DNA of 64,000 nucleotides. Source: Desulfovibrio sp. Lineage in GTDB: Bacteria; Desulfobacterota; Desulfovibrionia; Desulfovibrionales; Desulfovibrionaceae. The first letter of the stretch is position 1; every line of letters starts with the position of its first letter. The notes under the pieces were generated by a model. That model saw nothing but the letters and a program-made list of their open reading frames with translations. It did no database searches and was not told where the DNA came from. Position numbers and translations under genes: made by a program. Below are positions 8,962 through 16,642 of this stretch, in pieces. Location: contig JACQYS010000010.1 in assembly GCA_016208105.1 (NCBI GenBank), forward strand, positions 62,001 to 126,000, written 5' to 3'.

Positions 8962-9397
8962 GGGTACTCCTATTGCGATGATTGGATAGTATTTGCGTGA
9001 GTGTCTCGCACCCTAAAATTGAATTTGTGAACATGGTCAACCCGTGTGTTACTTTTCACGAGGAATTCTTTGGGTATGGAATAGTAAGTAACAGATAAAA
9101 TTAGTTATTATTTTTTACTTGTACGGTGTATGTGTTCGGTAAATTGTGAAATGGACAAAATGTCAGGCCGGCACGGGAAGAGTCAGATCGTATCGAACAC
9201 GTGTCGAAGCCGTCAGTCAGCAGAGTCCAGCCGTCTTTGCTGGCGAGAAGCGGCTTTATGTCTTCTCGTGTCACTTTGCAGGGTGAAGAACGCGAATGAT
9301 CTGGGAACAAAAAAGCCCCCGGCCGAGAACGTCCGGGGGCTAAGTATCGTCTGTCGCACGCGAAAGCTGGCGTGCGATTCAAAACGGCGAATGCGCG
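8962..9397. other. 436-bp intergenic stretch upstream of fabI
   Basis: Holds the fabI upstream region (an AT-rich patch at about 9000-9120; TTGACC on the minus strand at 9040-9035 is a possible -35 box, with only a poor -10 at 9017-9012) and the etfA terminator. Two overlapping ORFs of 93-95 codons here (one per strand) have no ribosome site, no recognisable product and mutually overlapping sequence; I regard them as chance. Confidence 0.6.
9308..9341 (-). terminator. Terminator downstream of etfA
   Basis: On the minus strand AGCCCCCGG and CCGGGGGCT form a 9-bp stem around an open loop and are followed by TTTTTTG. It lies 57 bp after the etfA stop and closes the etf transcript. Confidence 0.85.
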
Positions 9398-10423
9398 CTA
9401 CGGCAGAAGCGCAATGACCTTGCGCATCACCTCGAAGGCGTCGGCCACGTAGAGCACGTCCGCCTTGCCCTGGGCCCAGCCGCAGCTGGCGTCCAGGTTC
9501 ACGGCGCGGCGTTCGCCGATGAAGCGCCAGCCCACGGTGTGGGGTTCCTCGCCGTGGCAGCACGTGGCCAGGCCCTTGGCGTGGCGGGGAGTGGCCCCGG
9601 TCTGGCCGACCTGATGCATGTGGGTCAAGAACGACATCACCTGCTGGCCTTCCCCGGAGAGGTCAACCAGGGACTTGGAGGTGCCGAGCGAGGCCTGGGC
9701 CCTGTTCAGGAATCCCAGGATCAGCTCTTCCGCGTCGGTCAGGTGGGTCTGGCCGTCCGCCTGCTTCTTGGTCCAGCCAGCGCCGGCCACGAAGAGCAGA
9801 GCGGCGTCGGGGCGGATGGTCTGCTCCTCGGCGGAGGGGGAGATAACGGAGGTCACCTGGGTGCGCACGCCGCCAGCGGGAAGCGCAGCGGTTACGGCAG
9901 TGACGGAAGCCTTGCCAGCGGCTCCGGAGTAGGGCGCAAAGCACCCGGTGGAAACGCTCACGAGCCAGGGGCGCTCCTGACGGGTCAGTTCGGCGTACAT
10001 GCGCTGGCGATAGTACCAGCGGGTGAGGGTGGGCTTGCCGCCCTCCACCGCGATGGCGGTGACGTTGGTGTCGGAGGCGCCGCCCAAGCGTGCGGCCGCG
10101 CCGGGCAGCACCCGGCTCATGCGCGAGGTGGCCGCGCCGATGGCCATGGTGGCCCCGGAGGCCTTGAACAGGGCTTCGATGGCGGCAGCGTCGGTGGCGT
10201 AGCGCGCCTGGGCGAACTCCGCGCCGGACACGCCGTAAAAGGCCTCTGCGCCGCATGCGGCCACAGCGTCGGCAGCGGCCTGAATGTCCGCGCCAACTAT
10301 ACCCACACAGAATCCGGCCTTCAGCTGCTCGGCCAGGGTCTTGGCGGCGGTGAGGGCTTCCAGGGAAGCCTTGCTCAGGGTCCCGTCGCTTTCGGTCTGG
10401 GCTACGAAAAGAATCTTGTCCAT
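9398..10423 (-). CDS. etfA: Electron transfer flavoprotein, alpha subunit (divergent FAD loop)
   Basis: A 341-residue EtfA/FixB-type subunit. ETF is a soluble heterodimer that takes electrons from acyl-CoA dehydrogenases to a membrane quinone oxidoreductase. The N-terminal domain starts MDKILFVAQTESDG; the C-terminal FAD domain shows HQVGQTG. Unusually, the canonical segment containing SGAIQH after this motif is replaced by ATCCHGEEPHTVGWRF, and the usual INKD is replaced by VNLD. So FAD contacts probably differ. ATG at 10423 follows GGAGGAAC; upstream codons to 10513 are rejected. It lies downstream of etfB in the order acyl-CoA dehydrogenase, quinone oxidoreductase, etfB, etfA. Confidence 0.88.
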   Translation of the reverse strand: MDKILFVAQTESDGTLSKASLEALTAAKTLAEQLKAGFCVGIVGADIQAAADAVAACGAEAFYGVSGAEFAQARYATDAAAIEALFKASGATMAIGAATSRMSRVLPGAAARLGGASDTNVTAIAVEGGKPTLTRWYYRQRMYAELTRQERPWLVSVSTGCFAPYSGAAGKASVTAVTAALPAGGVRTQVTSVISPSAEEQTIRPDAALLFVAGAGWTKKQADGQTHLTDAEELILGFLNRAQASLGTSKSLVDLSGEGQQVMSFLTHMHQVGQTGATPRHAKGLATCCHGEEPHTVGWRFIGERRAVNLDASCGWAQGKADVLYVADAFEVMRKVIALLP

Positions 10424-10498
10424 ATGTTCCTCCGGCTGCCGGGAGATGTTTCCCGAGGTTGCCAGTGTTGTCGCTGAGGGTATTGCCGTTGGGTTATG

Positions 10499-10538
10499 GC
10501 CTCCGGCGGCCAAAGGGTCTTAGACCCTTTGGAATCCC
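10499..10538 (-). repeat. REP-like hairpin, copy A (etfB-etfA gap)
   Basis: Arms CCAAAGGGTC (10510-10519) and GACCCTTTGG (10523-10532) pair perfectly around TTA. On the minus strand it reads GGGATT, hairpin, then the conserved tail GGCCGCCGGAGGC. It shares the head and tail with copies C, D and E. Confidence 0.8.
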
Positions 10539-10554
10539 AAGTATTGGCGAGACG

Positions 10555-11361
10555 CTAGGCGTTCAGCCAGTCGATGATCTCTTTGGCGATGGTCTCGACC
10601 GGGGTGTCCTTGACGATCCGGGTTTCGCGCTTCTGGCTGGGGATCTGGACGCCGACGTACTCGGGACCGCCTTCGATTTTCACGGGCTTGGCCTTCTGCA
10701 GGGCGGGCATGACCAGACGCATGTTCTGCATGCCGACCTGGGGGTTGTTGGGCGGCTCGGGCAGTTCGCCGGTGGCCCAGCCGACCACGGCCGGAGGTCC
10801 GGCAACCACGGATTCCTGGTAGCTGCCGCCTTCGATGCGCTCAAGCACGCGGATGGAGCCGTCCGCCTGGGGCTCGAACTTGTCCACGCCCTGGAACTGG
10901 TCGAAAATGCCCAGCTTCTCGCCAACGATCTGCATTGTGGCTCCGGCGCCGCGTGAAGCCGACTGCCAGCCGCCGAAAACCAGGAGTTTCGATTTATCAA
11001 GGCCGGGGATGGCGTCGATGGCTTCGGCCAGGGCGGCACCCACTGTGGCAACCTCCACGAAGCCTCCGGCAGGGCCGTCCAGGACCACCAGCTCGAAGGG
11101 GACCTTCTGGGCGATGGTCATCATCACCTGCTGCAGCTTGGCCTTGGGGCCCATGCTCACCAGCCAGACCTTGCTGCCCGGGGCGTTCTTGGCCAGGTTG
11201 GCGGCCTCGAACAGGGCGTGGCCGGCCCAGGGGTCCAGGATGGCCGGGAGCATCAGCTCGTTTTTCAAACCCCAACCGGCGGGGCCCTTCACCGGCTCCA
11301 GGGTCTGGAGCGGATCCGGCACTATGCCGCCGCAAACAACTATGTGGTACACTGCGCTCAT
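10555..11361 (-). CDS. etfB: Electron transfer flavoprotein, beta subunit
   Basis: A 268-residue EtfB/FixA-type subunit that binds AMP (or a second FAD in bifurcating types). It opens YHIVVCGGIVPDPLQTLEPV, has the central VWLVSMGPKAKLQQVMMTIAQK and ends in PVETIAKEIIDWL. The segment LLVFGGWQSASRGAGATMQIVGEKLG corresponds to the DGDTxQVG-like loop of classic EtfB but is altered, as in EtfA. Both subunits therefore belong to a divergent ETF branch. ATG has AAGGAGACC ahead. REP-like elements flank the gene on both sides. Confidence 0.87.
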   Translation of the reverse strand: MSAVYHIVVCGGIVPDPLQTLEPVKGPAGWGLKNELMLPAILDPWAGHALFEAANLAKNAPGSKVWLVSMGPKAKLQQVMMTIAQKVPFELVVLDGPAGGFVEVATVGAALAEAIDAIPGLDKSKLLVFGGWQSASRGAGATMQIVGEKLGIFDQFQGVDKFEPQADGSIRVLERIEGGSYQESVVAGPPAVVGWATGELPEPPNNPQVGMQNMRLVMPALQKAKPVKIEGGPEYVGVQIPSQKRETRIVKDTPVETIAKEIIDWLNA

Positions 11362-11385
11362 ATGGTCTCCTTTAAGGTCGAAGAG

Positions 11386-11433
11386 CCTCCGGCGGCCAGA
11401 GAGGAAACTTTTTGAAAAAAGTTATCCTCTCTG
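11386..11433 (-). repeat. REP-like hairpin, copy B (upstream of etfB)
   Basis: CCAGAGAGGAAACTTTTT pairs with AAAAAGTTATCCTCTCTGG with one extra base; on the minus strand the hairpin is followed by GGCCGCCGGAGGC like the other copies. The stem sequence differs from copies A, D and E, but pairing is kept. Confidence 0.75.
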
Positions 11434-11459
11434 GGCTCTCCTTCAAAAACTTTTAATGG

Positions 11460-11483
11460 GCTTCGCGTTCATGAACGCGAAGC
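11460..11483. repeat. Perfect 11-bp palindrome next to REP copy C
   Basis: GCTTCGCGTTC and GAACGCGAAGC are exact reverse complements around AT. It sits in the 209-bp gap between etfB and the quinone oxidoreductase gene, between copies B and C of the REP-like family. It could be an extra hairpin of the same composite element or a regulator site. Confidence 0.6.
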
Positions 11484-11522
11484 TATATGGTGTCCAGAGG
11501 GCGAAGCCCCTTGGCGGGTGAG

Positions 11523-11561
11523 CCCAGAGAGGGCAGCGCCCTCTCTGGCCGCCGGAGGCCT
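11523..11561 (+). repeat. REP-like hairpin, copy C (after the quinone oxidoreductase gene)
   Basis: CCAGAGAGGGC (11524-11534) pairs perfectly with GCCCTCTCTGG (11538-11548) around AGC and is followed by the tail CCGCCGGAGGC. It begins 10 bases after the stop codon region of the minus-strand oxidoreductase. Confidence 0.8.
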
Positions 11562-11570
11562 AAACTAAGC

Positions 11571-13427
11571 CTAATTTTCAGCCGAATGCAATCCGCCCGC
11601 TCCGGCCCGGAACTCCACGTTGGTCTTTTCCGGGTCCTTGGGGTGCGGCTTGGAGCAGTTCCACAGGCAGGCCCCGCAGTGCACGCACTTCTCCCGGTCA
11701 AAGAGCGGCACGCCGTCTTCGGGATTGGTGGTGATGGCCTGGCCCGAACACATGTCGATGCAGATCTTCTCGGCGCAGCCGCGGCAGGTGTCGTGGTCGG
11801 CAAAAACGACATGATCGGCATAGCCGAAGGGCGCCTGGACCTTGCCGCCGATGAGCAGGGCGTCCTGATGCGAGACCAGCAGTTCCCCGTCGTATTCGAT
11901 TTTCGGCCAGCCCACCCGGTCCATGATGGCGTCGTGCAGGGCCTCGCCCTTGGCCGTGCACTCTTCGCGCATGGCCTTGAGCTCGTGTGCGGGAATCTGC
12001 GGGGAATACGTTTCTTCGACCGACGGCACCCGCTCGTGCGGGCGGCGATGGTCGCCGGGCATGTTGAACTTGCCGTCGGTGAAACCGGTGAGGGCCATGC
12101 CCAAAAGCCCCTGGATGAACCCTTTGCCGAAGCCGTCCCGGGATTTTTCCGCGATCTTGGCCTCAACTTCGAGCCGGGACGCCCTGCGGCGCTCCACGTA
12201 GACTTTGCGCAGGTTCTGGCGGGTGAAGGGCTTGCCGTCTTTTAAAAGCTCCAGCACGCCCTCGGCCAGGAGCGTTCCCGAGGTCCAGGCCTCGTCCACG
12301 CCCGAGCCGGTGAGCACGTTGGTGGTGCCGGAGCCTTCGCCTATGCGGGCGTAGCCGTCGCCAACCAGCCAGGGCTCGCCGCGCCGTCCCGATTCCAGGA
12401 GGGATTTGGCGCCCCAGGAGCGCATCTTGGCGCCCTTCAAGTGTTTCCACAAATAGGGATGGGTGATCCAGTGCTGCATGTAGCGGTAGGCGGTGCGCAC
12501 CGGTATATCGAGCCAGGAGGGCACGAAGATTCCGAGCGAGGCCACCCTGTCCGGCAGCACGTAGAGAAATCCGAAGATGTCCGGTTCGGGGTAGCCGAAG
12601 GTGTGCAGAACGAACCCTTCGGGCAGCTCGCAGCGCTCCGGCAGGTCCACCACCATCTTCATGCCCAGGGCCCAGTCGCGGCGATGGTGCCCGTGGGGCA
12701 TGCCCATGGCGTCGTCCAGGTCACGGCCCACAGGGCCAACCGGACCGTCGCCTATGACCGTGAGGGAAGAGCGGATGTCCATGCCGGGCATGAATCCGGC
12801 GTCCGGTTCGCCTTTTTTATCAACGCCCTGGTCGACCAGGCGCACGCCCACAACCTTGCCGTCCTCGATGAGCACCTTGGAAACGGGCATTCCTGGCCAT
12901 ATCTGGGCCATGCCGGACCCCATCACCTGGGAGCCCACCCACTGGTTGAACTGGCCGATGGAGAACACCAGCCCCGGCTCCTTTTGCAAAAACGGCGGGA
13001 TGTACGGCAGCTCCACCGCCTCGTCCTTGCAGAAGGGCAGGTACTTGCCGAAGGTGCGGATCATGTTGTCCTTGAAATCCAAGAGGTCCTGGCGGCGGCT
13101 CGCCCCGTGGGGATCGAGGAGATAGGCGACCTTTTCGTGGGTCACTTCAGCGCACATGGGCATCTGCGAGGGCTCGAAATCGGGGAAAGATTCCCTGATG
13201 CCGCGCGCCTTGGAGACCACGCCGGAAACCCCGGCGCCGATGTCGTCGGCGCGTTCGTAGCAGATTATCTGGGGGGGCATGCCGGGCATGACCGTGCTTT
13301 CGGACACCGGCGTTCCGTCTTCGGCGGTGAGTCCCCGGGTCAGTGTGGTCAGAAATCCGCCCATGGCGGGGCCGAACCCGACGCAGACGATGTCCACGTC
13401 CATGCTCTGGCGTTCAATATCGGACAT
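11571..13427 (-). CDS. ETF:quinone oxidoreductase-like flavoprotein with ferredoxin domain
   Basis: A 618-residue FAD protein with a C-terminal iron-sulfur domain, the layout of ETF:quinone oxidoreductase (FixC plus FixX). The N-terminal FAD motif is VDIVCVGFGPAMGG; WLVGDGYARIGEGSGTTNVLTGSG is the second FAD region. The tail carries two cysteine clusters, CRGCAEKICIDMC and CVHCGACLWNC, together able to hold [4Fe-4S] centres. Known members pass electrons from ETF to membrane quinone. A ribosome site is poor (GTGAGG). It lies between etfB and the acyl-CoA dehydrogenase, all on one strand, so a dehydrogenase-ETF-quinone chain is the simplest reading. Confidence 0.88.
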   Translation of the reverse strand: MSDIERQSMDVDIVCVGFGPAMGGFLTTLTRGLTAEDGTPVSESTVMPGMPPQIICYERADDIGAGVSGVVSKARGIRESFPDFEPSQMPMCAEVTHEKVAYLLDPHGASRRQDLLDFKDNMIRTFGKYLPFCKDEAVELPYIPPFLQKEPGLVFSIGQFNQWVGSQVMGSGMAQIWPGMPVSKVLIEDGKVVGVRLVDQGVDKKGEPDAGFMPGMDIRSSLTVIGDGPVGPVGRDLDDAMGMPHGHHRRDWALGMKMVVDLPERCELPEGFVLHTFGYPEPDIFGFLYVLPDRVASLGIFVPSWLDIPVRTAYRYMQHWITHPYLWKHLKGAKMRSWGAKSLLESGRRGEPWLVGDGYARIGEGSGTTNVLTGSGVDEAWTSGTLLAEGVLELLKDGKPFTRQNLRKVYVERRRASRLEVEAKIAEKSRDGFGKGFIQGLLGMALTGFTDGKFNMPGDHRRPHERVPSVEETYSPQIPAHELKAMREECTAKGEALHDAIMDRVGWPKIEYDGELLVSHQDALLIGGKVQAPFGYADHVVFADHDTCRGCAEKICIDMCSGQAITTNPEDGVPLFDREKCVHCGACLWNCSKPHPKDPEKTNVEFRAGAGGLHSAEN

Positions 13428-13450
13428 ATGCCTACCTCACACGTTCGCCG

Positions 13451-13508
13451 GAAAGGGATTCCAAAGGGCATAGCCCTTTGGCCGCCGGAGGCTTCCCCTC
13501 CGGCAGCC
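13451..13508 (+). repeat. REP-like hairpin, copy D (oxidoreductase-dehydrogenase gap)
   Basis: GGGATT is followed by CCAAAGGGC (13461-13469), ATA, GCCCTTTGG (13473-13481), then CCGCCGGAGGC. Head, stem and tail match copy A read on the opposite strand. A short CCTCCGG echo follows. Confidence 0.8.
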
Positions 13509-13535
13509 TATGGAAACAAATCCTTCAGTTCTTAA

Positions 13536-15593
13536 TTACAGCGGATAGTCCAGGGCTTCGGGAATCATGACCTGGGTCAAGGCGTGGCCCGCCCTGTCCT
13601 TGGCCAGGGCCGCGCCGCTGAGCGTCCTGTCGAGCTGGGAGCGCAGGGCGTCGAAGGCGTCAAATTCCGCCTCGTCCTGGGGGCCGAAGCCGTACACCAT
13701 GTTGGCGCAGACCTTGGCGCATTCCCCGGCGGCCTTGGCTGCCTGGACAACGGCCAGATCCGAGAAGAAGCCCAGGGTGCCTTCGAGGCCCTCAGCCACG
13801 ATGGGGTTTTCGGGTCCTTTTTCAGCCAGCTCCATGACGTCGGACACCTGGCAGCGCGAGGCCATCACCCAGCACAGGGCGTCGGCCATGGGGAAGCACA
13901 CGTTCTGGCGGCGGTTATGGTAGAGGCGCGCGCCAGAGGGATCCTTGCAGCGGTGCAGGAACTCCAGGGTCCAAAGCCACATTTCCATGGCCTTGGCCAC
14001 GATGGCCGCCCCGGTTTCGGGTTTGGCCTGGCCCAGCTTGGTGAACTGGTTGATCCAGATGCGCAGCTTGGCCAGGAAGACCTCGTTGGTCATGGTGAGG
14101 GAGAGATGACGGCGCTGCACGGCCTCGGGTCCCTCGTAGGTGGCTTCGAGCTGGGTGTCGGTCCACTTGTAGAAGAGGAATCCCGGGCAGTCTTCGGTGA
14201 TGCCGTAGCCGCCCATGAGGGCGATGGCTTCGCGCATCTGGTTGGCGGCCTGGCCGGTGTTCCAGAGCTTGCAGCCCGGGCAGAGGATGTTGGCCAGGGA
14301 TTCGAGCACCACGTAGCGAACCAGCGGGTTGTTGCTGAGTTCCTCGAAACGGGCTGCGTCGCGCTCGGATTCGGGCATGGCCTCCAGGTTCAGCAATTCG
14401 ATGGCCATCTTCTCGAACTTTCTCTGGGCCGAAATCTGGGATTTGGGTCCCACGATGCCCTGTTCGGCGAAGATGCGGTCCTTCTCCTTTTCCGAGGGAT
14501 CGAGCTGGTCGAAGAGCCTGGCGGTCTCGAACCCGAGCGAGGCGCCGGCCTCGCCCATGGCCCAGATTTCGGCCAGGCGCAGCACGGCGTCGGGTTTCTG
14601 CTGGATGCCCAGGTCGTACTTGGGGGTGCCGGGCACGGCGTCGCCGCCACGGAAACGCTGCCTCTGGTAGCGGATAACGGGTTCCACGGCCGAGAGGAGC
14701 TTGGCGGTGCTCATGAGCGCCACGGGAACGCGGGTGCGGTGGAACACCGCGCCGATGATCTCGGAGTGGGTGTAGTTGGGGACGATGACCCCGTCTTTCA
14801 CCGTGTAGCCGCCCACGATGCGGCTGGCCGGGACCTTCAGGTTGAAAACCGGGTCGCGGGTGGAGGAGAGTTGGTGCACCATCTTGAGGGTGGGCGCGCC
14901 GCGGTCGAAGAGGCCTTCGTCCGTGTCTTCCACGATGATGATGCACGAAGATTTGATGCGCGGGTCGTCGGTGTCCACGGCGCAGGTGGCGAAATTGGCG
15001 AAGTCCATGCCGGTGATGAAGCGGCCGCGCTTGTCCACCTGGATGATGGGTTCCTTGCCTTCTTCCCACTCGGCGATGCGGATCTTGCCCACCAGGGTGT
15101 TGGTCTCAACGCCGACGTAGGGCAGGGGCTCGGTAAGGGCGAAGGCCCCCCGGTAGATCTTGCGGTCATCGCCGGGCTGAGGCGGAACGCAGAGGCTCAT
15201 GTAGTAGTCGCGCTGCTCAGGCGTGCCGCGCTCGTGTATGGGGGCCAGGGCCAGGTTGGTGGCCAGGGAACAGGTGGCCGCGCCCGCGTCCACCCAGGAG
15301 AGCTCGAAAGCGACCAGGGCTAGGGCCAGGTTCTTGGGGCCCTCGATGAAGCCGCCCTGGTGGGGGTCCATGAAAAGGGCTGTCAGGCCGGAGGAATCGA
15401 AAGCCTCAAGGAGCTGGGCCTTGTGGTCGGTCCACTCGTGGGTGTGGCGGGCGCCTTCGGCCACCAAACGGGCCACCAGGGTGCGGGCCAGGGAGCGGGC
15501 GGATTGCAAGGCCATCTGGATGTCGTAACGGTCGGCGAAACGCCACATGATCTGGCGGACATCATCGCCAGGCAAAGTGCGAAGGGTCTCCAT
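13536..15593 (-). CDS. Acyl-CoA dehydrogenase family protein (long form)
   Basis: A 685-residue flavoenzyme, longer than the usual 380-residue acyl-CoA dehydrogenase and closer to the 600-residue class. The core has FALTEP (FAD/substrate loop), a middle beta domain with KGRF-like segments, and the C-terminal catalytic region MGGYGITEDCPGFLFYKW and TYEGPEAVQRR; the Glu in YEG is the position of the catalytic base. An extra C-terminal helical domain of about 130 residues follows. It probably oxidises an acyl-CoA and passes electrons to the adjacent ETF. The substrate is unknown. ATG at 15593 is the only in-frame start near the conserved N-terminus. No REP copy lies upstream. Confidence 0.87.
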   Translation of the reverse strand: METLRTLPGDDVRQIMWRFADRYDIQMALQSARSLARTLVARLVAEGARHTHEWTDHKAQLLEAFDSSGLTALFMDPHQGGFIEGPKNLALALVAFELSWVDAGAATCSLATNLALAPIHERGTPEQRDYYMSLCVPPQPGDDRKIYRGAFALTEPLPYVGVETNTLVGKIRIAEWEEGKEPIIQVDKRGRFITGMDFANFATCAVDTDDPRIKSSCIIIVEDTDEGLFDRGAPTLKMVHQLSSTRDPVFNLKVPASRIVGGYTVKDGVIVPNYTHSEIIGAVFHRTRVPVALMSTAKLLSAVEPVIRYQRQRFRGGDAVPGTPKYDLGIQQKPDAVLRLAEIWAMGEAGASLGFETARLFDQLDPSEKEKDRIFAEQGIVGPKSQISAQRKFEKMAIELLNLEAMPESERDAARFEELSNNPLVRYVVLESLANILCPGCKLWNTGQAANQMREAIALMGGYGITEDCPGFLFYKWTDTQLEATYEGPEAVQRRHLSLTMTNEVFLAKLRIWINQFTKLGQAKPETGAAIVAKAMEMWLWTLEFLHRCKDPSGARLYHNRRQNVCFPMADALCWVMASRCQVSDVMELAEKGPENPIVAEGLEGTLGFFSDLAVVQAAKAAGECAKVCANMVYGFGPQDEAEFDAFDALRSQLDRTLSGAALAKDRAGHALTQVMIPEALDYPL

Positions 15594-15667
15594 GAGTATT
15601 CCTATCCCCCAAGGTTATGAAAAAACTGTCAAACGCGACTGGAAATTTAGCCAAAATAAGCCATCCC

Positions 15668-15703
15668 CCGAGCCGCGTCAACGTGGCGAAGCCAACGGCT
15701 CGG
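15668..15703 (-). terminator. Nested hairpin downstream of purC
   Basis: CCGAGCCG (15668-15675) pairs with CGGCTCGG (15696-15703) and encloses a smaller TGGC-GAA-GCCA hairpin. It lies 25 bp after the purC stop on the minus strand. No immediate U-run, so the terminator role is tentative. Confidence 0.4.
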
Positions 15704-15727
15704 TTCCAGCTCGTGATTATCGGCTCA

Positions 15728-16624
15728 TTAAAAGCTCAGGACCTCACCGGTAAGTGACTGGTATGCCTCCATGTATTTCTTCTGGGTCTGGGAGGCGACA
15801 TCAGCGGGGATATTGGGCGCGGGCGGTTTTTTGTTGAATCCGATGGATTCGAGCCAGTCGCGCACGTACTGCTTGTCGTAGCTGGGCTGGCCCTTTCCCG
15901 GCTGGTAGCCCGAGGCGGGCCAGAAGCGGGAGGAATCCGGGGTGAGCACTTCGTCGATAAGAATCAGCTCATCGCCGATCATGCCGAATTCGAACTTGGT
16001 GTCGGCGATAAGAATCCCTTTGCCGCCAGCATAGTCGCGAGCCTGGGAGTAGATGGAAATCGCCGTGTCCTGCACCTTGTCGAAAACGGTCTGGCCGACC
16101 AGGGCCTTTGCCGCGTCCAGGGTGATGTTCTCGTCGTGGCTTCCAAGCTCGGCCTTGGTGGACGGGGTGAAGAGGGGTTTCTCCAGCTTGTCGGACTCGC
16201 GCAGGTTCGCGGGCAGGGCATGGCCGCAGACTTTCCCGGTGGCCTTGTAGTCCTTCCAGCCGGAGCCCGTGATGTAGCCGCGCACAATGCATTCAATGGG
16301 CAGGGGCTTGGCCTTGCGTACCAGCACGGCCCGGCCATCGAGCATGTCCGCGTGCGCCTTCAAGGGCGCAGGGAAATCGGCTGGCTCGGTGGCCAGGAGG
16401 TGGTTCTTCACCAGATTCTTGAATTTCTCCATCCAGAAGATGGTGATTTTATTTAAGATAACTCCCTTGTAGGGCACGGGGTCCGGCAAGATCACGTCGA
16501 AGGCGGAGATGCGGTCCGTGGTGACGATGAGCAGGACGTCGTCGGCCACCTGATAGATGTCGCGCACCTTGCCGCGCGAAAGGAGCGGATACTGGGTGAT
16601 GTCCGTATTGGTGATCACTTGCAT
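15728..16624 (-). CDS. purC: Phosphoribosylaminoimidazole-succinocarboxamide synthase
   Basis: A 298-residue SAICAR synthase (eukaryote-like long form) of purine biosynthesis, joining CAIR and aspartate with ATP. Motifs: GKVRDIYQVADDVLLIVTTDRISAFD near the start, then ECIVRGYITGSGWKDY and DTKFEFGMIGDELILIDEVLTPDSSRFWP. All ATP- and CAIR-binding segments are present. GGAGG lies upstream of ATG 16624. It follows hisD by 18 bp, so hisD-purC form an operon of two unrelated biosynthetic steps; both pathways share the AICAR intermediate, which may explain the link. Confidence 0.96.
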   Translation of the reverse strand: MQVITNTDITQYPLLSRGKVRDIYQVADDVLLIVTTDRISAFDVILPDPVPYKGVILNKITIFWMEKFKNLVKNHLLATEPADFPAPLKAHADMLDGRAVLVRKAKPLPIECIVRGYITGSGWKDYKATGKVCGHALPANLRESDKLEKPLFTPSTKAELGSHDENITLDAAKALVGQTVFDKVQDTAISIYSQARDYAGGKGILIADTKFEFGMIGDELILIDEVLTPDSSRFWPASGYQPGKGQPSYDKQYVRDWLESIGFNKKPPAPNIPADVASQTQKKYMEAYQSLTGEVLSF

Positions 16625-16642
16625 GGACGTAATCCTCCAAAA

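Noticed and set aside
9101-9417. Two overlapping ORFs, 93-95 codons, one on each strand
   Set aside because: No ribosome site, no recognisable domain, and they include the etfA terminator.
11386-11433. Copy B as a simple terminator of etfB
   Set aside because: It lies upstream of etfB, not after it, and shares the tail of the REP-like family.
12441-15323. Long antisense ORFs (300-580 codons) over the oxidoreductase and dehydrogenase genes
   Set aside because: Mirror frames of GC-rich genes; Gly/His/Val-rich translations without domains, while the minus strand holds the real genes.
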